From contig NZ_JAAVSY010000002.1 in NCBI RefSeq assembly GCF_012102745.1, positions 62,001 to 126,000 of the forward strand: 64,000 bases of DNA. Reading direction: 5' to 3'. The notes beneath the pieces were generated by a model. It made no database searches and was not told the origin of the DNA. It worked only from the letters and a program-made list of their open reading frames with translations. This document shows, one piece after another, positions 53,027 through 63,963 of this stretch; the stretch's first letter is position 1; each line of letters opens with the position of its first letter. A program made the translations under genes and the position numbers. Source of the DNA: Haematospirillum sp. H4485 (lineage in GTDB: Bacteria; Pseudomonadota; Alphaproteobacteria; Rhodospirillales; Rhodospirillaceae).

Positions 53027-54841
53027 ATGATGGCCCGCCTGTTCCCACGTCGTCGGAAGGTCGCACCGTTTCTCTACCCAGGGGAAGAGCTGCTTCCATC
53101 CGCAGGCATTGACCGGAAAGGAACCCATGTGGTTCTGGACGGAGAGATCAAACAAGCCCTGGAAACCGGGCGCGTCCGCATGCTGGTCACAGCCAGCCTG
53201 TTTACCTTGGCTTTCTGCGGGATCAGTGTCCGGCTGTTCGACGTCATGGTCCTGGGAGCTGTTGACCACCAAGTCTCGTACAAGGCCAAGGCCGTCGCGA
53301 AAACCGAGGTTATTACACACACACGCGCAGACATTGTGGACCGGAACGGGCTTCTTCTTGCCACAAACCTGCCAACCGTCAACCTGTATGCCGACAGCCA
53401 GAAACTGATCAACCCTGCCGAGGCCGCAGACAAACTGGTCGCCGTTCTGCCTCACCTGAACCGACACGATGTGTTCAACCGCCTGACATCCGGTCGGCGC
53501 TTTGTCTATCTTGACAGGAACCTGACGCCACACCAGCAGCAAAGCGTCAATTCCGAAGGCATCCCCGGTCTCTTCTTCGAGAATGCCGAGCGGCGCGCCT
53601 ATTTGCAGGGTTCGTTGTTCAGCCACGTCCTTGGCGCCACAGACCCCGACAACAATGGCATTGCCGGAACCGAACTAACCTTCAACGAAGCCCTGCGCCA
53701 GAACCCCTCCATCCCGCTGCGCCTGACCGTGGATGCCAGGGTCCAGCATGCCGTCCGCCACACTCTGTTGCGCAACATGGAAAAGTTCAGCGCCACAGCG
53801 GCAAGTGCCGTGATCATGGACGTACGCAGCGGAGAAATCGTGTCGCTGGTTTCACTGCCTGATTATCAGCCGGAAAACTTCGGAGCCTCTGATGCCAATG
53901 CCCGCTTCAACCGGGTCACGTTAGGCGTTTATGAAATGGGCTCCATCTTCAAGCTGTTCAATACTGCCATGGCCTTGGAATCCGGTCAGATCCGCCTGCA
54001 GGACAGCTATGACACGATCAATCCGCTGAAAGTGGCACGCTTTACCATACGCGATGTACACCGCGAGAACCGTCGGCTGAATGTCGCCGAAATTCTGACC
54101 CGCTCGTCCAATATCGGTTCGGCCCGGATGGCCATGCAGCTGGGAACCGAATTCCAGAAGAAATTCCTTGGCAGGCTGGGCATTCTTGACGCAGCCCGTA
54201 TCGAACTTCCTGAAACGGGCCACCCGCTGTACCCCCAGCCATGGCGGGACATCAATACCATGACCATATCGTTTGGCCACGGCATTGCGGTCACGCCGAT
54301 CAGCATGATCAGGGGACTGGCTCCCTTGGTCAATGGCGGCTACATGGTTCAACCCACCCTGCTGCCACGCGATGCCGGTGATCCGGAACCGCAGAAAGTC
54401 CTGCGCACGGAAACCTCTCTGGCCCTGCGCAAACTGATGCGGACCGTCATTACGGATGGCACGGCCCGCAAGGCCGAAGTTCCCGGCTATATGGTCGGTG
54501 GCAAGGGAGGAACAGCCGAAAAGATCTCTGCATCCGGTGGATACAACCGCAAAAACAACATGAACAGCTTTGCCGGTGCCTTTCCCATGGATGATCCACG
54601 CTATGCGCTGGTTGTCACACTGGACGAGCCAAAAGGACTGAAGTCCACATGGGGCTTTGCAACATCGGGATGGAATGTTGTTCCAACAGCCGGCGAGATC
54701 ATTGCTGAAATTGGCCCCATTCTTGGTATACAGCCCCATGTCAATGGCCAACCGATTGAGGTCAGGGCCATGAAAACTGCCCAGGCACGGGTGGCCAGGA
54801 CAGCGGTTGTGGAAGAGGAAGGTATTGATGTTGCTCGGTGA
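53027..54841 (+). CDS. ftsI: Division transpeptidase FtsI (PBP3) with K-G-G in place of K-T-G
   Basis: The septal D,D-transpeptidase. The 604-residue protein has a cytoplasmic start, one membrane helix (MLVTASLFTLAFCGISVRLF), a pedestal domain (THTRADIVDRNGLLLATNLP) and the transpeptidase domain. The catalytic serine is Ser306 in EMGSIFKLFN, the SxN motif is Ser360-Ser361-Asn362, and the third motif reads Lys493-Gly494-Gly495-Thr496 (VGGKGGTAEK) where K-T-G-T is expected. Everything else is ordinary, so the gene is surely functional; the change may alter beta-lactam affinity. It starts one base after the ftsL stop, and its last 14 bases overlap murE. Confidence 0.95.
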   Translation: MMARLFPRRRKVAPFLYPGEELLPSAGIDRKGTHVVLDGEIKQALETGRVRMLVTASLFTLAFCGISVRLFDVMVLGAVDHQVSYKAKAVAKTEVITHTRADIVDRNGLLLATNLPTVNLYADSQKLINPAEAADKLVAVLPHLNRHDVFNRLTSGRRFVYLDRNLTPHQQQSVNSEGIPGLFFENAERRAYLQGSLFSHVLGATDPDNNGIAGTELTFNEALRQNPSIPLRLTVDARVQHAVRHTLLRNMEKFSATAASAVIMDVRSGEIVSLVSLPDYQPENFGASDANARFNRVTLGVYEMGSIFKLFNTAMALESGQIRLQDSYDTINPLKVARFTIRDVHRENRRLNVAEILTRSSNIGSARMAMQLGTEFQKKFLGRLGILDAARIELPETGHPLYPQPWRDINTMTISFGHGIAVTPISMIRGLAPLVNGGYMVQPTLLPRDAGDPEPQKVLRTETSLALRKLMRTVITDGTARKAEVPGYMVGGKGGTAEKISASGGYNRKNNMNSFAGAFPMDDPRYALVVTLDEPKGLKSTWGFATSGWNVVPTAGEIIAEIGPILGIQPHVNGQPIEVRAMKTAQARVARTAVVEEEGIDVAR

Positions 54842-56315
54842 CCTGGCAGAAAAAGCCGGCATACAGAAACCGGATGAAGGGGCTTGCCGGACAGACATCC
54901 TTGGCATTACGGCCGACTCGCGGCTTGTAAAAGGCGGTTTCCTGTTTGCTGCCATGCCCGGAACCCGGTCCAACGGGCAGGATTTTATTGCCGATGCCCT
55001 TCAACGGGGGGCCGTAGCCATTCTTGCCGCACACGGCACCACCACACCTCGTGAAGCATCCTGCATTCCTGTTCTTGGAACCGACAACCCCCGGCGCGAC
55101 TTGCCCCGGCTGGCCTCTGCCTTCTATGCACGCCAGCCCGAAACAACAACCGCTGTCACCGGAACCAACGGAAAGACATCAACGGCTGTCTTTTTCCGCC
55201 AGATCATGACCCTTCTGGGCAGAAGGGCCGCCAGCCTGGGCACGCTGGGGCTGACCGGTCCCGACTTTGACTGCACAGAAGGCATGACCACCCCGGACCC
55301 GGTCAGCCTGCATCGCCTTCTGGCCATGGCGGCGGATCGGTCCTGCTCTTTCCTGTGCCTGGAAGCGTCCAGCCATGGGCTGGACCAGTTCCGCCTGGAT
55401 GCCGTGCGACTCAAGGCCGCCGCCTTTACCAACCTGTCCCGCGATCATCTGGACTATCACGGATCGATGGAAGCCTATCGGGCCGCAAAGACACGCTTGT
55501 TTACAGATGTGCTGGAACCGGGTGGCCTTGCTGTCCTGAATGCAGACAGTCCGGACTATGGCATCCTGGATGCCGCAACCCGTAAAGCCGGGCGCCGTGT
55601 CTGGAGTTATGGCAGAAACGGACATGAAATCCGCTTGCTTGAAAACCGGGCCAGTCTACGCGGACAAGCCCTGTCGCTGGATGTCCTGGGTAACAGGATG
55701 GATGTTGACCTGCCCCTGACCGGGCATTTCCAGGCGATGAATAGTCTTGCTGCCCTTGGACTGGTCCTGGCCTGCGACCGCTCCGTCACACCGGCTGCAG
55801 CTGTGGCCACACTCCCCCGCCTGACCGGGGTGCCAGGACGACTGGAATATGTAGGCAGCTGTGCTGATACAGCCGCTGTGTATGTGGACTACGCCCACAC
55901 ACCGGATTCCCTGGAACAGGCCATACTGGCCCTGAGGCCCCATACACAAGGGAGATTGATCGTTCTATTTGGTTGCGGTGGCGACCGCGATCCCGGCAAA
56001 CGCTCCCTGATGGGCGAGGTCGTCCATCGTCTGGCCGATGGCGTCATCCTGACAGATGACAACCCACGCACCGAAGATCCGGCTGCCATCCGGGCTGACG
56101 CACGAACCGGGTGCCCGGACGCTGTTGAAATCGGTGATCGCGGCGAAGCAATCCGCACCGGCATTGCCATGCTGCGTGCGGGCGACGTGCTGTTGCTGGC
56201 AGGCAAAGGGCATGAAAGCGGGCAAACCATCGGCGCAATCACGCTTCCTTTTGATGACCGCCACGTTGCCCGGGAAGCCCTGAAAGCCCGCATGCTACAG
56301 GAGATGGCACCATGA
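54828..56315 (+). CDS. murE: UDP-MurNAc-L-Ala-D-Glu:meso-diaminopimelate ligase MurE
   Basis: Adds the third residue of the stem peptide. The 495-residue Mur ligase shows ITADSRLVKGGFLFAA, the P-loop AVTGTNGKTSTAVFFRQI, LEASSHGLDQFRL, the carbamylated-lysine region HGSMEAYRAAKTRLF, and VDYAHTPDSLEQAI. The specificity loop reads DDNPRTEDP: the D-N-P-R motif means meso-diaminopimelate rather than lysine. ATG 54828 has AGGAAGG five bases upstream and lies inside the end of ftsI, which suggests coupled translation. Confidence 0.97.
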   Translation: MLLGDLAEKAGIQKPDEGACRTDILGITADSRLVKGGFLFAAMPGTRSNGQDFIADALQRGAVAILAAHGTTTPREASCIPVLGTDNPRRDLPRLASAFYARQPETTTAVTGTNGKTSTAVFFRQIMTLLGRRAASLGTLGLTGPDFDCTEGMTTPDPVSLHRLLAMAADRSCSFLCLEASSHGLDQFRLDAVRLKAAAFTNLSRDHLDYHGSMEAYRAAKTRLFTDVLEPGGLAVLNADSPDYGILDAATRKAGRRVWSYGRNGHEIRLLENRASLRGQALSLDVLGNRMDVDLPLTGHFQAMNSLAALGLVLACDRSVTPAAAVATLPRLTGVPGRLEYVGSCADTAAVYVDYAHTPDSLEQAILALRPHTQGRLIVLFGCGGDRDPGKRSLMGEVVHRLADGVILTDDNPRTEDPAAIRADARTGCPDAVEIGDRGEAIRTGIAMLRAGDVLLLAGKGHESGQTIGAITLPFDDRHVAREALKARMLQEMAP

Positions 56316-57721
56316 CCCTATGGACATCATCGGACATTGCCAAGGCTACCGACGGCAAAAGCAGCGGAGCTTTTCCGGTCACGGGCCTGTCGATTGACAG
56401 CCGGACAACAGCACCCGGCGATCTATTCATCGCCCTGAAAGGCCCCAATTCCGACGGACATGACTGGGTAAGGCAGGCTCTTGAATCCGGTGCGGTCGGC
56501 GCCTTGGTCCATAAGGCGGTACCAGACGTCAATCCAGAACAGCTGATTATGGTCTCCGATACCTTTACGGCCCTGCATGCCTTGGGACGAGAAGCGCGGA
56601 ACCGTTTTGGTGGCCGCGTGGTTGGTGTCACCGGCAGTGTTGGCAAAACATCAACCAAAGACATGCTGGCGCATATCCTAGGCAATTTCGGTCCCACGCA
56701 TGCCGCCTTCGGGAGCTTCAACAACCACTGGGGTGTTCCGGTTACCTTGGCACGGATACCTGCCGATGCACGCTACAGCGTCGTCGAGATGGGGATGAAC
56801 CATGCCGGAGAACTCCGCGCCCTGACAGCCCTCGCCCGGCCCGACATTGCCGTGATCACATGGGTTTCGGATGCACATCTGGAATTCTTCCGTGACGTCT
56901 CTGAAATTGCTGATGCCAAGGCCGAAATTCTGGAAGGCGTACAGACTGGTGGCACAGCCATCCTGCCCCGCGACAATCCATTCTACGAACGCCTGGAAGC
57001 ACGGGCACGGGATCTGAATCTGAACATCCTGACCTTCGGACAACACGGCGAGGCTGACGTGCGGCTTCTGGATCTGGTGATCGGGGCAGAGCAGACCGAG
57101 GTCTCTGTACGGCTTGACCGGGAAGGACTGAATTATACCATCGGAGCACCAGGTGCACACTGGGCCCGCAACAGCCTGGCCGCTCTTGCCGTTGTCCATG
57201 CACTGGGGCTTGACACGACACAGGCCGCCCGCACACTGGCAACGCTGGTCCCCTCACAGGGACGGGGCCAGACCCGGATCATCCCCCTGCCCGATAGGCG
57301 TGGATGTATCACGCTGATCGATGAAAGCTACAACGCCAATCCGGCATCGGTCCGCGCCGCCCTTGAAGCTCTTGCCGTTGCAAAACCCGGACCGGGCGGA
57401 CGACGTATTGCCGCACTGGGGGACATGCGCGAACTGGGACCAACCGGTCCAGAACGGCACGCAGCCCTGGCAAAGGAAATTGTGGCACTGGGGATAGAGC
57501 AGGTGTATACCGCTGGACCCTTGATGATGAACCTGCATGAAGCCCTTCCCCCCGCGATCAAGGCTGCCCACGCCGTTGACAGTGCCACACTGGCGTCGTT
57601 GCTTGCACCGGCCCTGAAAAATGGCGACGTTCTGATGGTCAAGGGATCATTCAGTACCCGGATGGGGCATCTTGTCTCCTTCCTGGAAGCCATGACCGAC
57701 AGCGTAAGCGAGGCGACCTGA
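56312..57721 (+). CDS. murF: UDP-MurNAc-tripeptide--D-Ala-D-Ala ligase MurF
   Basis: Adds D-Ala-D-Ala to complete the pentapeptide. The 469-residue ligase shows [18 protein letters not shown], the P-loop [50 protein letters not shown] and the C-terminal [15 protein letters not shown]. The start overlaps the murE stop (ATGA). Confidence 0.97.
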   Translation: MTLWTSSDIAKATDGKSSGAFPVTGLSIDSRTTAPGDLFIALKGPNSDGHDWVRQALESGAVGALVHKAVPDVNPEQLIMVSDTFTALHALGREARNRFGGRVVGVTGSVGKTSTKDMLAHILGNFGPTHAAFGSFNNHWGVPVTLARIPADARYSVVEMGMNHAGELRALTALARPDIAVITWVSDAHLEFFRDVSEIADAKAEILEGVQTGGTAILPRDNPFYERLEARARDLNLNILTFGQHGEADVRLLDLVIGAEQTEVSVRLDREGLNYTIGAPGAHWARNSLAALAVVHALGLDTTQAARTLATLVPSQGRGQTRIIPLPDRRGCITLIDESYNANPASVRAALEALAVAKPGPGGRRIAALGDMRELGPTGPERHAALAKEIVALGIEQVYTAGPLMMNLHEALPPAIKAAHAVDSATLASLLAPALKNGDVLMVKGSFSTRMGHLVSFLEAMTDSVSEAT

Positions 57722-57777
57722 CCGGAAGCCCCCGCCCGTTTCCTCTTGCTACCCAAGGATCACAAGAAGACCACACG

Positions 57778-58863
57778 ATGCTCTATTATCTATCCCAGCT
57801 GTCCGGCGATCTCAGCATCCTCAACCTGTTCCGGTATCTTACCTTCCGGGCCGGGGGTGCTGTGCTGACAGCCCTGCTGGTGGCCTTTGTCTTCGGGCCG
57901 GCTATCATTCGCTGGCTGAAGCACAAACAGAAGCAAGGGCAACCGATCAGGGAGCTGGGACCGGAAAGTCATCTGCTGACCAAAAAAGGGACACCGACCA
58001 TGGGCGGGATGATGATCCTGCTGGGATGCACGGTCTCTACCCTGCTGTGGGCAGACTTGGCCAACTCCTATGTCTGGGCTGTTCTGCTGGTCACCATCGG
58101 CTATGGCCTGGTTGGCATGATCGATGACCTTCTGAAAGTCACCAAGCGGAATACAAAGGGCGTTCCGGGCAAGATAAAACTGGTCGCACAGTGTGCTGTC
58201 GGCGGGGTGGCCACATGGTGGATCATGTCGATCACAGATCCATCCATTGCATCGGCGCTGACCATTCCGTTTTTCAAGAACGTCCTGATCCAGATGGGTT
58301 GGTTCTATCTTCCTTTCGGCATGGTTGTCATTGTCGGCTCCTCAAATGCCGTTAACCTGACCGACGGGCTGGATGGGCTGGCAACGGTCCCGGTCATGAT
58401 AGCCGCCGGCGTCTTTGCGCTGATCGCCTATTTCGTGGGATCAAACCTGTACGCAACCTATCTGGGGATCCAGCACATTCCGGGATCGGGCGAACTGTCG
58501 GTCTTTCTGGCCGCCCTTATCGGTGCATGCTTGGGATTCCTGTGGTTCAATGCACCGCCCGCAATGGTTTTCATGGGTGATACCGGGTCCCTGGCCCTTG
58601 GTGGCGCACTTGGCAGCGTGGCCGTTGTGACCCGCCATGAGATTGTCCTCGCCCTGGTGGGGGGGCTGTTTGTGCTGGAAACCGTCTCTGTCATTGTCCA
58701 GGTTGTCAGCTTCAAGCTGACAGGGAAGCGGGTCTTCCGGATGGCTCCCCTGCACCATCACTTCGAGAAAAAAGGCTGGGCCGAGCCAACCATCGTGGTC
58801 CGGTTCTGGATTATTGCCACTATTCTGGCCATTCTGGGCCTGTCTACCCTCAAACTGAGATAA
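57778..58863 (+). CDS. mraY: Phospho-MurNAc-pentapeptide translocase MraY
   Basis: Makes lipid I by moving phospho-MurNAc-pentapeptide to undecaprenyl phosphate. The 361-residue, ten-helix inner-membrane enzyme shows [17 protein letters not shown], the Mg/catalytic aspartates in [47 protein letters not shown] and the C-terminal [15 protein letters not shown]. It is of standard length. It lies 56 bases after murF; no terminator intervenes. Confidence 0.98.
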   Translation: MLYYLSQLSGDLSILNLFRYLTFRAGGAVLTALLVAFVFGPAIIRWLKHKQKQGQPIRELGPESHLLTKKGTPTMGGMMILLGCTVSTLLWADLANSYVWAVLLVTIGYGLVGMIDDLLKVTKRNTKGVPGKIKLVAQCAVGGVATWWIMSITDPSIASALTIPFFKNVLIQMGWFYLPFGMVVIVGSSNAVNLTDGLDGLATVPVMIAAGVFALIAYFVGSNLYATYLGIQHIPGSGELSVFLAALIGACLGFLWFNAPPAMVFMGDTGSLALGGALGSVAVVTRHEIVLALVGGLFVLETVSVIVQVVSFKLTGKRVFRMAPLHHHFEKKGWAEPTIVVRFWIIATILAILGLSTLKLR

Positions 58864-58875
58864 GGAAGCCGGCGA

Positions 58876-60279
58876 ATGCACCCAGCGCTGCATTACCTGA
58901 AAAGTCGCGTCGCCACCCTGGGACTGGGCAAGTCCGGGCTGTCAGCGGCGCGTGCTCTACAGGCTGTCGGAGCAACGGTGCTGGCGTGGGATGACAACCC
59001 CGAATCCCGCAACAAGGCCGCACGCATGGGGATTTCCATTGCCGAGCCATCAGAGAAAAACTGGGTTGGCCTGAAATCCGTTATCTGGAGTCCGGGTATC
59101 CCGAGTACCCTGCCCTCTCCCCACCCGACAGCACTGCTGGCACGCCGGATGGGTATTCCCCTGGTATGCGACGTTGATCTTTTGTGCGAGGCACGGACAG
59201 ACGCCTTTGTCATTGCCATCACCGGCACAAACGGAAAATCCACAACCACGGCCCTGATTGGTCATATCCTGGAACAGGCCGGGCTTCCCGTTGCTGTTGG
59301 TGGCAACATCGGGGTTCCAGCCATGGACCTGCCAGAGATGGACTGGCGGGGAACCTACGTCCTGGAACTGTCAAGCTATCAGTTGGAGCTGATGCCTCAC
59401 CTGAAGGCAAACGTGGCCGTATGGCTGAATATCAGCCCTGATCATCTGGATCGCCATGGCAACATGGATGGTTACGTCCGCGCCAAGACAAGGGTCTTTG
59501 CCGATCAGCCTGCCCATGCCACCAGCATTATCGGCGTTGATGATCCCGACAGCGCCCGTATGTACGAAACAGTATCACGGCACGCCCTGCACAAGGTCAT
59601 TCCCGTACGCACAGGACGGGCAGTCGCCAGCGGTATCTTTGTTGCCGACGGCATCCTGTTCGATGCCAGTGAAGGCACGCCCGTTGAAATCTGTGACCTG
59701 CGTCCGCTGAAGCGCCTGCCGGGGATCCACAACGGACAGAATATTGCCTGCGCTTTTGCCGCAGCCAGGGCACGGGGTGTTGCCGTCCCCGTTATCATAG
59801 AAGCGCTACGCACCTTCCCCGGCCTTCCACACAGGCTGGAACTGGTCGAGGACATAGAGGGCGTACCCTTCATCAATGACAGCAAGGCAACCAATGCCGA
59901 AGCCACAGCCCGCGCCCTGGCCTGCTACGACCGGGTCCTGTGGATCGCCGGCGGGCAGGCAAAAGAAGGCGGCATCCAGGCCCTGCGCCCGCTGTTTCCA
60001 CGCATTCGCCATGCCTTTCTGATTGGAGAGGCGCAAGACCTGTTTGCACAGGAGCTGGGGCAGGATGTGCCTTGGACCAAGTGCTCTGACCTGCAGAACG
60101 CGGTTGAACGTGCAGACGAAATTGCCGACCACGGCGATGTGGTCCTGCTCTCCCCGGCCTGCGCATCCTTTGACCAGTTCCGGAACTTCGAGCACCGGGG
60201 CGAAGTCTTCCGCCGGATTGTTCAGGAACTGGCCGAAGAAGAGTCCGAGGACGTACCCGAAGGAGAAGAGGCAACATGA
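58876..60279 (+). CDS. murD: UDP-MurNAc-L-Ala--D-Glu ligase MurD
   Basis: Adds D-glutamate to UDP-MurNAc-L-Ala. The 467-residue protein begins with a Rossmann-like TLGLGKSGLSAARALQAVG, then the P-loop AITGTNGKSTTTALIGHI, LELSSYQLELMPHLKANVAV, NISPDHLDRHGNMDGYVRAK (carbamylated Lys region), and FINDSKATNAEATARAL. The acidic tail EELAEEESEDVPEGEEAT is an extra. The start lies 12 bases after mraY; the stop overlaps ftsW (ATGA). Confidence 0.97.
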   Translation: MHPALHYLKSRVATLGLGKSGLSAARALQAVGATVLAWDDNPESRNKAARMGISIAEPSEKNWVGLKSVIWSPGIPSTLPSPHPTALLARRMGIPLVCDVDLLCEARTDAFVIAITGTNGKSTTTALIGHILEQAGLPVAVGGNIGVPAMDLPEMDWRGTYVLELSSYQLELMPHLKANVAVWLNISPDHLDRHGNMDGYVRAKTRVFADQPAHATSIIGVDDPDSARMYETVSRHALHKVIPVRTGRAVASGIFVADGILFDASEGTPVEICDLRPLKRLPGIHNGQNIACAFAAARARGVAVPVIIEALRTFPGLPHRLELVEDIEGVPFINDSKATNAEATARALACYDRVLWIAGGQAKEGGIQALRPLFPRIRHAFLIGEAQDLFAQELGQDVPWTKCSDLQNAVERADEIADHGDVVLLSPACASFDQFRNFEHRGEVFRRIVQELAEEESEDVPEGEEAT

Positions 60280-61415
60280 CCCTTCTTCAGTTCACCCGTA
60301 CCGACACATCGATTATCGGCCGTTGGTGGTGGACCGTGGACAGGGTTTTGTTAACGGTTACACTGCTGCTGGTCATCATCGGGGCTATCCTGCTGATGGC
60401 AGCCGGACCCGCTGCTGCGGGGCGCATCCATGCCGAGCCGTTCCACTTTGTCCGGCGCCAGTTTGTCTTTCTTCCCTTGGCTGTGGGCCTTATGTTTGCG
60501 GTGTCGCTGCTTTCGCCACGCTGGATCCGTCGTGTGGCCTTGGCGGGCTTCCTGGCATCGGTGACCCTGATGATTGTGGCACCATTCAGCGGGGTGGAAA
60601 TCAAGGGCGCAACACGCTGGATCCATCTGGGTGGCCTGTCGATCCAGCCGTCCGAGTTTCTCAAGCCAACCTTTGCCATCGTTGCCGGGTGGATGTTTGC
60701 CGAAGGCCGAACGTCCGAAGCGTTTCCCGGGTTCCGGATTGCCAGTGCCCTGTTTCTTGTTGTTGTCGGCCTGCTGCTGATCCAGCCTGATTTCGGGCAA
60801 GCGATGGTTGTCACCGCCATGTGGAGCACACAGTTCTTCCTGGCCGGGCTGTCCTTGTTCTGGGTTTTCCTGCTGGTTGCGGTCAGTCTTGGCGGGGCGG
60901 CAGGGGCCTATTTGATCTTCCCGCACGTGCAAAGCCGCGTTGACCGGTTCCTGAATCCGGACGGCGGGGATACCTACCAGATCGAGAAAGCGCTTCAGGC
61001 ATTTCGCAACGGCGGTATTTTTGGCCGTGGCCCCGGAGAAGGACGGGTCAAGGAGCAGCTTCCGGATTCCCATACAGACTTTATCTTTGCTGTTGCCGGG
61101 GAAGAATTCGGGGTTCTGTTGTGCCTGCTGATCGTGGGGCTGTTCGCGGTTCTTGTCCTGCGGGCCATGAGCCGAACCCTGCAGGGCAACAGCCTCTTTG
61201 TCCTGATTTCTGTTGGTGGACTGGCCGTTCAGTTCGGTCTTCAGGCCATTATCAACATGGCTTCCAGCCTGCATATGATGCCGACAAAAGGGATGACCAT
61301 GCCTTTTGTGTCCTACGGGGGGTCATCCATGCTGGGACTGGCACTGGGGATGGGCATGATCCTGGCCCTGACCCGGCGCCATCTTGTGCTTGGCCCGGGG
61401 GGGACGCTGCCATGA
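60276..61415 (+). CDS. ftsW: SEDS glycosyltransferase FtsW
   Basis: The septal peptidoglycan polymerase that works with FtsI. The 379-residue, ten-helix membrane protein shows the SEDS landmarks: GVEIKGATRWIHLGGLSIQP followed by SEFLKP, QPDFGQAMV (catalytic Asp), GRGPGEGRVKEQLPDSHTDF, IFAVAGEEFGVL, and MPTKGMTMPFVSYGGSSML. Its ATG overlaps the murD stop, and its stop overlaps the murG ATG. Confidence 0.97.
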   Translation: MTLLQFTRTDTSIIGRWWWTVDRVLLTVTLLLVIIGAILLMAAGPAAAGRIHAEPFHFVRRQFVFLPLAVGLMFAVSLLSPRWIRRVALAGFLASVTLMIVAPFSGVEIKGATRWIHLGGLSIQPSEFLKPTFAIVAGWMFAEGRTSEAFPGFRIASALFLVVVGLLLIQPDFGQAMVVTAMWSTQFFLAGLSLFWVFLLVAVSLGGAAGAYLIFPHVQSRVDRFLNPDGGDTYQIEKALQAFRNGGIFGRGPGEGRVKEQLPDSHTDFIFAVAGEEFGVLLCLLIVGLFAVLVLRAMSRTLQGNSLFVLISVGGLAVQFGLQAIINMASSLHMMPTKGMTMPFVSYGGSSMLGLALGMGMILALTRRHLVLGPGGTLP

Positions 61416-62530
61416 ATGGACAGGTGACTCCCCGTGGATGCATTGTGCTTGCGGCCGGGGGAACAGGCGGACACGTGTTCCCGGCCGAGGCGCTGGCCAC
61501 AGAACTGTCAAAGCGGGGTTGGTCCCTGAGCTTGATCACCGACCAACGCGGACGCGCCTATGGGGGAACTCTGGGGCAGGTCGAAACATTTGGGGTGTCA
61601 TCGGCGCAGGTTCTGGGACAAAGCCCCCTGGCCCGCATCGCCGCCCTTGCGGCGCTGCTGCGTGGAACCTGGCAAGCCCGGCGCATCCTGCAGCAAATAC
61701 GCCCCAAGGCCGTTGTCGGGTTTGGCGGCTATGCATCAGTTCCGGCCATAGCTGCAGGCATACAGCTGGGTATCCCGGTTCTGATCCACGAGCAGAATGC
61801 CGTTCTGGGGCGTGCCAACCGCCTTTTTGCAAAACGGGTTCAGGCTGTTGCCACTGTTTATGACGCGATCCGCTTCCTGCCGCCACAGGTTCCGGCGATC
61901 CGTGTTGGTATGCCGGTCCGGAGTGGCATACAGGATATTGCAGGAACCCCTTACATACCACCGGGCCCCGATGGCCCCGTTGAACTTCTGGTCTTGGGCG
62001 GCAGCCAGGGCGCCCGCATCCTGACCGACGTCGTTCCCGCAGCCCTTGCCGCCTTGCCCGACGCCATACGCACACGCATTACCGTCAGCCATCAGGCAAG
62101 ACCGGAAGATCTGGAGCGTGCCCGTCATGACTATGACCGTGCCGGAGTCCCCGCAACGGTCAACGCCTTCTTCGACGATGTACCCGAACGTCTGGCACGT
62201 GCGCACCTGCTGATCGCACGCGCCGGGGCATCAACCGTTGCCGAGGTAACCGTCGCCGGCCGGCCTTCTGTTCTGATCCCCTATGGCGCGGCAGCCGATG
62301 ATCACCAAACGGCAAATGCACGGGCTGTAGAAGTCGCCGGTGGCGCGACTGTCATACCTCAGGATTCCTTTATACCCTCGACCCTGACCCATACCCTTGT
62401 GCATCTTCTGTCCGCCCCCGAGCATCTGGCTGCCATGGCACGGCACGCCGGCGCGTGGTCCATACCGGATGCGGCTGTCCGCTTGGGCGATGCGGTCGAG
62501 AACCTTGCCTGTACCCCGGAGACTGCCTGA
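61412..62530 (+). CDS. murG: Lipid II synthase MurG
   Basis: Adds GlcNAc from UDP-GlcNAc to lipid I on the cytoplasmic membrane face. The 372-residue GT-B enzyme shows [74 protein letters not shown] and [20 protein letters not shown]. The ATG at 61412 overlaps the ftsW stop (ATGA), which decides the start although the frame is open upstream. Confidence 0.97.
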   Translation: MNGQVTPRGCIVLAAGGTGGHVFPAEALATELSKRGWSLSLITDQRGRAYGGTLGQVETFGVSSAQVLGQSPLARIAALAALLRGTWQARRILQQIRPKAVVGFGGYASVPAIAAGIQLGIPVLIHEQNAVLGRANRLFAKRVQAVATVYDAIRFLPPQVPAIRVGMPVRSGIQDIAGTPYIPPGPDGPVELLVLGGSQGARILTDVVPAALAALPDAIRTRITVSHQARPEDLERARHDYDRAGVPATVNAFFDDVPERLARAHLLIARAGASTVAEVTVAGRPSVLIPYGAAADDHQTANARAVEVAGGATVIPQDSFIPSTLTHTLVHLLSAPEHLAAMARHAGAWSIPDAAVRLGDAVENLACTPETA

Positions 62531-62532
62531 CC

Positions 62533-63963
62533 ATGCGTGCGATTCCCCTTGATATTGGCCCCCTTCACTTCACCGGCATCGGCGGCATCGGTATGTCCGG
62601 TATTGCCGAGATCATGCATAACTTGGGATACGCCGTTCAGGGATCGGATGTTGCCGAGAATGCAAACGTCCAAAGACTGCGGGCGATGAATATCCCGATT
62701 TCCATCGGTCATGATGCCGCAAATCTGGGGAACGCAAAGGTTGTTGTCGTCTCTTCGGCGATCCAGGCTGCCAATCCGGAAGTCGAAGCCGCACGCACAC
62801 GCCATCTTCCAATCGTACGCCGCGCTGAAATGCTGGCCGAACTGATGCGCCTGAAGTGGGCCATTGCTGTCGGCGGCACGCACGGCAAGACCACAACCAC
62901 CAGCCTGATTGCCGCTTTGCTGGATACAGCCGCCATGGATCCAACCGTGATCAACGGCGGTATTATCAATGTCTGGGGCACGAATGCCCGCCTGGGCACG
63001 GGTGACTGGATGGTTGTAGAGGCTGATGAATCTGATGGCACCTTTACCAAGCTGCCAGCCACGATTTGCGTGGTGACCAACATCGACCCCGAGCATATGG
63101 ACCACTATGGCCGTTTCGAACGGCTTCAGGACGCGTTCCACACCTTTGTCACCAACATCCCGTTCTATGGCTTTGCCGCCCTGTGCATTGATCACCCGGA
63201 AGTGCAGACCCTGATCGCCCGGGTGGCAGACCGGCGCATTGTCACCTATGGCTTCAGCCCGCAGGCAGAGATACAGGGGATCAACGTTGAGGGCGGTGTC
63301 AACGGGGCCCGCTTCGATGCCGTGGTGCGAAATGGTGATCCGCACACATCCCGTACGATCGAGAATATCCGCCTTCCCATGTTCGGGGATCACAATGTGC
63401 AAAATGCCCTGGCAACTGTTGCCGTCGGAGTGCGCATGGGGCTGACGGATGACGTCATCCGCCGGGCCTTGGCTGCATTTGGTGGTGTCAAACGCCGGTT
63501 TACGCGTACAGGCGAAAGTGACGGGGTCACCGTCATCGATGACTACGGCCACCATCCGGTGGAAATTTCTGCCGTCCTGAAAGCCGCCCGCCAGGCAACA
63601 CGTGGACGCGTGATTGCTGTGGTGCAGCCGCATCGTTATTCACGTCTGAGAGACTTGTTCGAAGGATTCTGCACCTGTTTCAACGAAGCGGAGGAAGTCA
63701 TTGTCGCCGACGTCTATGCGGCCGGAGAAGCACCCATCGAAGGCTTTGACCGCATGGCTCTGGTCAACGGCCTGCGCGATCATGGACACCGCAGCGTCCA
63801 TGCCCTTGAGGGACCAGAACATCTGGCATCGCTGGTCAAGTCCCTGACCGCACCGGGTGATCTTGTTGTATGCCTTGGGGCCGGCAATATCACAGCATGG
63901 GCACAGACCCTGCCCCGTGAACTTGATGCCCTGTCAACCTCGGCCGGAAAAGTAACAGCCTGA
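62533..63963 (+). CDS. murC: UDP-MurNAc--L-alanine ligase MurC
   Basis: Adds L-alanine to UDP-MurNAc. The 476-residue ligase shows the N-terminal [20 protein letters not shown] and YAVQGSD, the P-loop [60 protein letters not shown] and [12 protein letters not shown]. All belong to MurC. ATG 62533 comes two bases after the murG stop. Confidence 0.98.
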   Translation: MRAIPLDIGPLHFTGIGGIGMSGIAEIMHNLGYAVQGSDVAENANVQRLRAMNIPISIGHDAANLGNAKVVVVSSAIQAANPEVEAARTRHLPIVRRAEMLAELMRLKWAIAVGGTHGKTTTTSLIAALLDTAAMDPTVINGGIINVWGTNARLGTGDWMVVEADESDGTFTKLPATICVVTNIDPEHMDHYGRFERLQDAFHTFVTNIPFYGFAALCIDHPEVQTLIARVADRRIVTYGFSPQAEIQGINVEGGVNGARFDAVVRNGDPHTSRTIENIRLPMFGDHNVQNALATVAVGVRMGLTDDVIRRALAAFGGVKRRFTRTGESDGVTVIDDYGHHPVEISAVLKAARQATRGRVIAVVQPHRYSRLRDLFEGFCTCFNEAEEVIVADVYAAGEAPIEGFDRMALVNGLRDHGHRSVHALEGPEHLASLVKSLTAPGDLVVCLGAGNITAWAQTLPRELDALSTSAGKVTA

